From: Basidiobolus meristosporus CBS 931.73
Lineage: Eukaryota > Basidiobolomycota > Basidiobolomycetes > Basidiobolales > Basidiobolaceae
Reading direction: 5' to 3'
Assembly (NCBI GenBank): GCA_002104905.1
Contig: MCFE01000047.1
Location: forward strand, 1-64,000
DNA length: 64,000 nucleotides
Of the stretch, positions 57,822-64,000 are shown piece by piece. The notes under the pieces are model-generated. The model was not told where the DNA came from. It was given only the letters and a program-made list of their open reading frames with translations, and did not search any database. The first letter of the stretch is position 1, and each line of letters begins with the position of its first letter. A program made the translations under genes and the position numbers.

Positions 57822-58956
57822 CCCGCCATGCCGTTTGCAAATTTATACGACATACATTATTCTTACACTGGAGATTCCGGATTCATCCGGGCAACTTACA
57901 TTTCAATAATAGCTGCGTAATTTAGGTAAAAAACAAAGAATTCTAATGGACGTGAGTTTGACCGATATTTCATTGCCCATGATATGATGTCATTGCATTA
58001 GCCAACACTCCGTCTCGCTTTTGGTTCGCGTGTCACAAAAATAGTGGGGAGTAACTTCAGAGTCGACACGCATTAATCAGAATTCTTTTGGTTCAACCAG
58101 CCCGCTCCATATGTATTTACAATTATCCCAACATCTCAGCTTGTTACATATCGATTGAACATCAATGCCCACCTTACGTATATTGACGTAGCTTTCAGTA
58201 AATATAATCATCTACCAATGATATGAGTGGTAGATAAGATCAGCTTAGATAGGGGCCCGCACCTGCTCAACAAAATAAAGTTCGATCCAGAACTGCTATT
58301 TAAGTTCTCCTCATGATCCATTTCATTGGTAAATTGTCCATAAATGGGTTATGCCGCTCCAATACTGCTGCTCAAGCACATGTCTATTATTAAATCACTT
58401 ATTCTATTGGATTGGTACCGTTGACCCATACATTGATTGTTCCAATTCCTTGACATCATGGCGGTAACCGATCCCGCAATCTGTGGAAGGATATGCCCGA
58501 TATCATCATGCGTTTTATTGGTCTGATTTTGAAAAATGAAACAATTCTTTTCCACGAACGTGTGGTTCCCTTTCTGTACCTTGTACATCCAAATTAGGCC
58601 AGGAAAATTACCCGAGAATTCGAGAACCCATCCCTTTCTCTGGCACAATTCTCCATGTCGGCACCATATTGGTTACTTTGGGTTCTGGGGTAGATGTACA
58701 TAATTGGTCAATGGTTGTAAACTCCGGAGATCAAGTGATTGAGGATAACGGGTACTCCTTGAGCTACCGGCAAACTAGATTCGCTTGTTTCATGCCCCTT
58801 CGGTATTATCTGTGTTTTGACAAACACAAGTCACCCATGGAAGTGACACACGATCTGGTGCGGAAATTGATTAGACATTTTAAGTGTCGAGTCTAGGATT
58901 TATTTGTTAAGTTTAAGTCACGATATCCATTAAAATTACATTATTATATATGCTAT
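57822..58956. other. intergenic region between kinase copies A and B
   Basis: No supported gene. Short open frames (58349-58648 minus, 58669-58896 plus) have protein-like composition but no recognisable family and no ATG-anchored exon context; they may be relics. Confidence 0.45.
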
Positions 58957-60150
58957 TTACACGAGAGTAACATAATTTTCCCGTTCAACTACAAGGGGAG
59001 ACACATTGTATCCGAGCAGTTTGGAGACCATGGCCTCCTTACAGCCCTTAATACGGTCGAGTTCTTTGCTGGAATAGTTGACTAGTCCTTTGCCGACCAT
59101 CACCGTGCCAACTTCTCCATTTTTGTTGATGGGCTTCTCCACCGCAATACTCACTCCTTGATTAGGGACAAATTGTCCGTCTACGCGGAGAATGTGTGAG
59201 CTGGAGAGTGCGCTAGGGTCGGTTGCAAGTTTGTTGGCTGATTCCTCATCAACCACAACTGTACCAGCAGTGTGGATCCCATGTAGAATCCACCACTTGC
59301 GGTCAACCATGGGAACTGACTTGGCAATAAAGCAGGTGTGCAATGGGACCGAAGCCTTCTTGCCATTGTCACCGCCCTCATAGTGCTCGATGATGTCAAA
59401 CACGCGTTCTGGCTCGCTTCCTCGAGTGATCACTGTGTGGACTCCGGCGGAGGTGGCCAACTCAGCTGCAATCAGCTTGGTCACCATTCCTCCTGTTCCG
59501 ACCGAACTGCCTGGCGTTGCTACGTTCACTTCTTTCTTCAGTTGCTCGATGTCAGTCACCTTTGACACTACCTTGGCATCAGGGTTTGTACGAGGATTAT
59601 CAGTGTACAAGCAGTCCACATCGGTCAGTAGGAACAGATAGTCCGCATGAACCATCCCTGCAGTGATGGCACTCAGCGTGTCATTGTCTCCAAATCGGAT
59701 CTCGTTCACACTGATGGTGTCATTCTCGTTGACAATTGGAACCACTCCAGCTTTGAACAACTCCTCGAATGTATCCCTGGCATTGTTGTAGCGAGTACGA
59801 TCGGCAAGATCCCCCTTGGTGATGAGAATCTGGGCGGTGGGTTGCTTGAACATGGAGAAGAGATCCTCATAAAGACTCATCAACTTGCTTTGACCCACGG
59901 CGGCCAATGCTTGCTTCTTGGCAAGCTCTGGTGGCTTGACATCCACATTCAGGGCACGCATCCCGATTCCTACGGCGCCACTTGTGGTTAGCACGACGCG
60001 ATGGCCAAGTGACTTCAGCTTGACGATGGTTTCCACGATATGGGAAAGGTTGGCCAGATGTGGAAGATGGGTGACTTCATCACAGATAGAGGAAGTGCCC
60101 AACTTTAACACGATGGTCAAACTTTTACGACTCTCGGTATTCATTACCAT
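58957..60150 (-). CDS. PRO1: gamma-glutamyl kinase (ProB/Pro1), copy B, intact
   Basis: Intact single-exon gene of 397 residues from ATG 60150; yeast Pro1 has 428. The amino-acid kinase domain spans about residues 8-265: VLKLGTSSI (phosphate binding), TTSGAVGIGMRAL, VVPIVNENDTISVNE and FGDNDTLSAITAG (substrate site), LLTDVDCLYTDNPR (nucleotide region) and GTGGMVTKLIAAE (ATP lysine). The C-terminal PUA domain carries GKGLVNYSSKELDRIKGC. Feedback inhibition by proline is normal for this enzyme and maps to the kinase domain. This is the only one of three local copies with an unbroken frame. It differs from A and C at LKKEVNVATPG and SANKLATDPSALSS. Confidence 0.95.
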   Translation of the reverse strand: MVMNTESRKSLTIVLKLGTSSICDEVTHLPHLANLSHIVETIVKLKSLGHRVVLTTSGAVGIGMRALNVDVKPPELAKKQALAAVGQSKLMSLYEDLFSMFKQPTAQILITKGDLADRTRYNNARDTFEELFKAGVVPIVNENDTISVNEIRFGDNDTLSAITAGMVHADYLFLLTDVDCLYTDNPRTNPDAKVVSKVTDIEQLKKEVNVATPGSSVGTGGMVTKLIAAELATSAGVHTVITRGSEPERVFDIIEHYEGGDNGKKASVPLHTCFIAKSVPMVDRKWWILHGIHTAGTVVVDEESANKLATDPSALSSSHILRVDGQFVPNQGVSIAVEKPINKNGEVGTVMVGKGLVNYSSKELDRIKGCKEAMVSKLLGYNVSPLVVERENYVTLV

Positions 60151-60284
60151 GATGTATAAAGAATTTCAGATGAAATAGGAAAAATAAACGGACTCGGGCG
60201 ATTGCTTGAATTGTAGTAAAAGATTACTTGACAAACTTGTCGAATATGGTGTTGGATGTGGATTGAATCGGTCCGCCCACCTGC

Positions 60285-60291
60285 TTTTATA
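60285..60291 (-). promoter_or_regulatory. TATA box of kinase copy B
   Basis: TATAAAA on the minus strand about 135 nt before ATG 60150, in a context (gtATAAAAgca) similar to copy A. This leaves a longer 5' leader than in A. Confidence 0.45.
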
Positions 60292-61501
60292 CTTCCCCTG
60301 TCCAATTAAATGATATTTACGAAGGAGTTCAAAGGAATCGTTTATCCATGTGGCTCACCGGTATTTGACGTCAATATTATCTCTAATCATAACAAGTCCC
60401 CCCAATGTCCTGTGCGCTAGGAACCTTATTGATTAAGCACGTTTGATCAACAGTGATTAGTGGACGGATTTCCAAAATAGGCACTGATCCATTCTATTCC
60501 GTAGTATGGCAAATCTTACTGGTCTCCCATGGCCAGTCGACCAGTTCCCAGAATCAACTTATTTCAAGGACCTTCTTGAAAGAATCATCGGCAACGATCC
60601 AATTTGCAAATCGTAACTTGGGTCTGGCATTAATTCCCCCAACTCTGCAAAGGCTTCCTCTAGAACCTCCATCCCGCACCCGATCTAGGCACTATCCTAT
60701 CCGAAGATCTCCAGTCAAAATACAGCCTACCCTTAATTGCCAAGCGTCCGAAAACATCGAGCAAAGAAATCATGCCAGCATTCCGTGTTTTGTGGTCTAA
60801 AAATACGTACCCCATTCTAGAATCACCCAGGTTCATCTATGATGGAATACTGGAATTCCCAAGTGGGCTGGATATATATGGAAAGTCACGTTGACATCAG
60901 CGTGTGCGGTGATCGCGAATCCATGTGAAAATGTGCAGCATGTTGCATAACCTGTTGATGATATAATGGAGCTACGCGAAGGGGGAGGGGAATGTCGGTT
61001 GCCAATTCTATTAGTGTGTGGGTGCATGAATGTTAGTTGGGATCACTTGTGCTAACACATTGCTCATGCCACTGATGTTGTGCGAAGGTCAGGTTATGTC
61101 AAAGACTTGGTAAAGTCGCTTTTGACTGGTTTCATATGGTCGTCGGTATGCAGTGTGCTTCATGTCAGTGAAGAGACGAAAACCATGTATCAAGTAGCCA
61201 TATGTACGATGGCGATGATTGATTTGCAATGACATCATATCTAATCTATTTGTGTTCATACTGTTAAATCCAATAGAATAGGTTGGATAAGAAGGTTGTG
61301 TTTGAGATGGGCGAGTGAAAGCCCATCATTATAGGTGTTGACAATGGATTCAATTGCAAACCGACATTCCCAACGTCATTGAAATGAATGCAACCAGAGC
61401 ATGTAATCTTTTCATTCAACGATCCTGGCCACCCTAAGGTGTGTGCATATTGCGTTTCAATTGTTTGTGAAGTACCAGATCCTGAATGGCATGTTGGTCC
61501 G
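60292..61501. other. divergent region between kinase copies B and C
   Basis: Head-to-head promoter region. No gene can be supported; an open stretch at 60453-60800 lacks an ATG start and family features. Confidence 0.5.
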
Positions 61502-61508
61502 TATAAAT
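61502..61508 (+). promoter_or_regulatory. TATA-like element of kinase copy C
   Basis: TATAAAT about 93 nt before ATG 61601. Confidence 0.4.
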
Positions 61509-61600
61509 TGGCGAAGCTGGACAGCGGACTTCTGAAGTCCCACTCATTGAGTAATCCAATTAATCCTCCATAGATCTGTCTGCTTAGAGCTGTTGACACA

Positions 61601-62795
61601 ATGATCGAAATCAAGAGCACCGACAGACAACTGACCATTGTCTTAAAGCTAGGAACCTCCTCCATCTGTGATGAAGTCACTCATGTTCCGCACCTTGCAA
61701 ATTTATCTCATATCGTAGAGACAATTGTTAAATTGAAAGGCCTGGGCCATCGCGTGGTTCTCACTACCAGTGGTGCTGTGGGCGTTGGGATGCGTGCTCT
61801 AAACGTGGATGTAAAACCTATAGAATTGGCAAAAAGACAAGCATTGGCTGCTGTGGGTCAGGGAAAATTGATGAGTCTTTATGAGGATCTCTTCTCCATG
61901 TTCAAGCAACCCACCGCTCAAATACTTCTCACAAAAGGTGACCTGGCCGATCATACTCGTTACAACAATGCTAGGGATACATTCGAGGAGTTGTTCAAAG
62001 CTGGAGTGGTTCCAATTGTCAACGAGAATGACACCATCAGTGTGAACGAGATCAAATTTGGAGACAATGACACACTGAGTGCCATCACTGCAGGGATGGT
62101 TCATGCGGACTATCTGTTCCTACTGACCGATGTGGACTGCTTGTACACTGATCAATCCTCGTACAAACCCTGATGCCAAGGTAGTGTCAAAGGTGACTGA
62201 CATTGAGCAACTGAAGAGGGAGGTGAACGTAACAAGCCCTGGCAGTTCGGTCGGAACAGGAGGAATGGTGACCAAGCTGATTGCAGCTGAGTTGGCCACC
62301 TCCGCCGGAGTCCACACAGTGATCACTCGAGGAAGCGAGCCAGAACGCGTGTTTGACATCATCGAGCACTACGAGGGCGGTGACAATGGCAAGAAGGCTT
62401 CGGTCCCATTGCACACCTGCTTTATTGCCAAGTCAGTTCCCATGGTTGACCGCAAGTGGTGGATTCTACATGGGATCCACACTGCTGGTACAGTTGTGGT
62501 TGATGAGGAATCTGCAAGCAAGCTGGCAAAAGACCCTAATGCACTCTCCAGCTCACACATTCTCCGCGTAGACGGACAATTTGTCCCTAATCAAGGAGTG
62601 AGTATTGCGGTGGAGAAGCCCATCAACAAGAATGGTGAGATTGGCACGGTGATGGTCGGCAAAGGACTAGTCAACTATTCCAGCAAAGAACTCAACCGTA
62701 TCAAGGGCTGTAAGGAGACCATGGTATCACAGATTCTTGGATGCAGCGAGTCGCCATTAGTTGTCGAGCAGGAAAATTATGTAGCCTTAGTTTAA
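61601..62795 (+). CDS. gamma-glutamyl kinase (ProB/Pro1), copy C, frameshifted mosaic
   Basis: Inverted relative to copies A and B, starting MIEIKSTDRQLTIVLKLG. An extra c at 62153 (gatcaatcc where B has gataatcc and A gacaatcc) shifts the frame within LYTDNPRTNPD. Discounting it, the length is 397 residues, the same as copy B. The first ~280 bp differ from A and B at many third-codon positions while the protein is nearly the same, so this part has evolved under selection. From about 61980 to 62700 it is almost identical to A, sharing LKREVNVTSPG and SASKLAKDPNALSS with A against B. The last ~70 bp diverge again. The kinase and PUA domains are otherwise complete. Confidence 0.85.
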
Positions 62796-63358
62796 ACTTT
62801 CAGAACAATGTCTCTCATATTAATTGGTGTTGTAGTTATATAGTTTCATGTGTATTTCTATCGATATATTCAGTAAAGAGTTCCAAAGCTAACCTAGAAA
62901 TGCCGAGTTGCTCTCTAACTCAAAGGGATGGTAAAAACTAGTGCTCGTCCTCCAGATTCCTAGTCCACATGCGTTGGGTTTGATAGCCCACTATCTGAAA
63001 ATACAAACGCTACAGAAAATATGGTAGAAAAGCATCTGAAGCCTGAATAAATAAAAGATCGTGAATTTATTGCCACCAAAAGTAAAAGCATAATCATTAC
63101 ACAAAGGCATTGCTCTTGCTGAATCTTTCTGGTACAAACGTGGTATGGAATTAAATAGCTGTGTTTATTAAGATGTTACTTGGGTATTAGGGAAAAGATA
63201 GCCTTGAGAGATCAACTACTCAATAAGAAAACTGAACGTGAATGTGGTGGCTTTTCCTATGCCCTCTTGAGTCAGCACATGGATGATATTTGATGAGTGA
63301 TATAGATAGGTGGAGAATTTCACTGAACTATGCTAGATTTCAACTACAAGTAGCAGGA
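62796..63358. other. convergent 3' intergenic region
   Basis: Between the stop of kinase copy C and the stop of the acidic repeat gene. No gene supported. Confidence 0.5.
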
Positions 63359-64000
63359 CTATTCATTATCACCAGAGTTGGAGTCACCATTGTCATCAGC
63401 ATCTCCACCATCATCCCCTTGATCGTCACTACCATCCCCACCCCCAGTACCATCATCTCCACCATTGTCACCTTGGTCATCAGCATCATCATTGCCATCG
63501 TCTCAACACCATCCCCGCCGTTGTTGCCTTCATCATCTGCACCATCGTCCCCTTGATTGTCAGCTTCACCACTACCATCATCTTCACCTTGGTCATCAGC
63601 ATCATCATTGCCATCGTCTTCAACACCATCCCCGCCGTTGTTGCCTTCATCATCTGCACCATCGTCCCCTTGATTGTCAGCTTCACCACTACCATCATCT
63701 TCACCTTGGTCATCAGCACTATCGCCGTCGTTATCATCGTCTTCACCACTATCACCAGCATCGGCGTCATCCTCACCGTTATCGTTGGCGTCTCCGTTGT
63801 CATTGCTATCCTCCCCATCGTCCTGGCCGTCTGCACTGTCGATTTCATCTTGGTCATTTGCATCACTCTCATTAGCGTCATCGCCTTGATCGTCCGTAGC
63901 TTCGTCAACATCACCGTCGTCACCATCACCGCCATCATCCCCTTGATCAGTACCATTGTCGCCAGTATTATCACCACCATCGCCCTGGTCGTTTGAAGTA
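63359..64000 (-). CDS. Asp/Gly/Asn-rich acidic repeat protein, C-terminal part (cut by window edge)
   Basis: The informative frame on the minus strand runs from the window edge and ends ...SNSGDNE with stop codon TAG at 63361-63359. It is almost entirely D, G, N, E, S, A and Q, built from DDQGDDGG-like units, with no hydrophobic segments in the visible part. Two adjacent 39-codon units (63471-63586 and 63587-63703) are nearly identical, and the unit nearer the stop lacks one base (tctcaac at 63501 versus tcttcaac), which shifts the frame unless discounted. The N-terminus is outside the window, so a signal peptide or domain cannot be judged. It could be a cell-surface, calcium-binding-like or nuclear acidic protein. 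The low-complexity GAT/GGT/AAT repeats could also be non-coding, but the stop-free, codon-periodic pattern favours coding. Confidence 0.5.
63471..63703. repeat. 117-bp tandem repeat (two copies, one with a 1-bp deletion)
   Basis: Units 63471-63586 (116 bp) and 63587-63703 (117 bp) are identical except for one missing t near 63502. Both begin CCTTGGTCATCAGCA; a third, diverging start of the unit is seen at 63704. Confidence 0.9.

Noticed and set aside
60453-60800. 115-residue plus-strand frame between kinase copies B and C
   Set aside because: No ATG start, no family features, and it lies in a promoter region.
63465-63996. Plus-strand Val/Ile-, His- and Ser-rich open frames and minus-strand Met-rich frame at the right edge
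   Set aside because: All are shifted or antisense readings of the GAT/GGT/AAT repeat; only the acidic minus-strand frame ends sensibly and keeps a realistic composition.

Overview
This is eukaryotic nuclear DNA from a fungus. Genes carry short spliceosomal introns (mostly 50-80 nt, GTAAGT/GTATGT donors, ctaac-like branch sites), and the recognisable products are fungal housekeeping proteins: actin, ribosomal protein S6, VPS8, a Rrd/PTPA activator, a mitochondrial PPR protein and a Pro1-type glutamate kinase. One gene (15706-19887) looks like STIL, a centriole-duplication factor. That would fit an early-diverging lineage that keeps centrioles or a centriole-like body, such as zoosporic fungi or a Basidiobolus-like group. 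The lineage call is inference.

Layout. 1-2.7 kb: tRNA-Pro, otherwise no supported gene. 2.7-9.4 kb: a 2-oxoadipate-dehydrogenase-like E1 with altered active-site motifs, then a TauD-type dioxygenase beside an anion:cation symporter (possible sulfonate-use pair). 9.5-13.3 kb: a KEOPS subunit Cgi121/TPRKB, divergent from an unknown 232-residue protein, and a vacuolar amino-acid transporter. 14.4-34 kb is gene-dense: RPS6, STIL-like, MRM2, a Nudix-eIF2B-like fusion, PTPA, a DDHD lipase, VPS8 and actin. 34-39.8 kb is gene-poor with diverged repeats. 39.8-45.7 kb holds two pairs of tail-to-tail inverted paralogues (C2H2 zinc fingers, penta-EF-hand proteins). 46-56 kb: a PPR protein, a septin-like membrane protein and a large PH-domain protein with a duplicated-exon array. 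56.5-62.8 kb: three gamma-glutamyl kinase copies, two on minus and one on plus, with signs of gene conversion. The right edge cuts an acidic Asp/Gly/Asn-rich repeat protein.

Many genes here are multi-exon. I assembled exon models by requiring GT-AG borders, continuous phase and agreement with the usual family length. Models that land on or near a family length (actin 375, DHTKD1-like 917, MRM2 247) are the best supported. Four otherwise well-preserved coding regions each contain one single-base indel (actin, two kinase copies, the acidic repeat protein). This suggests consensus errors in the assembly as much as real pseudogenes. All identifications come from reading the sequence and from recalled family features; no database search was run.
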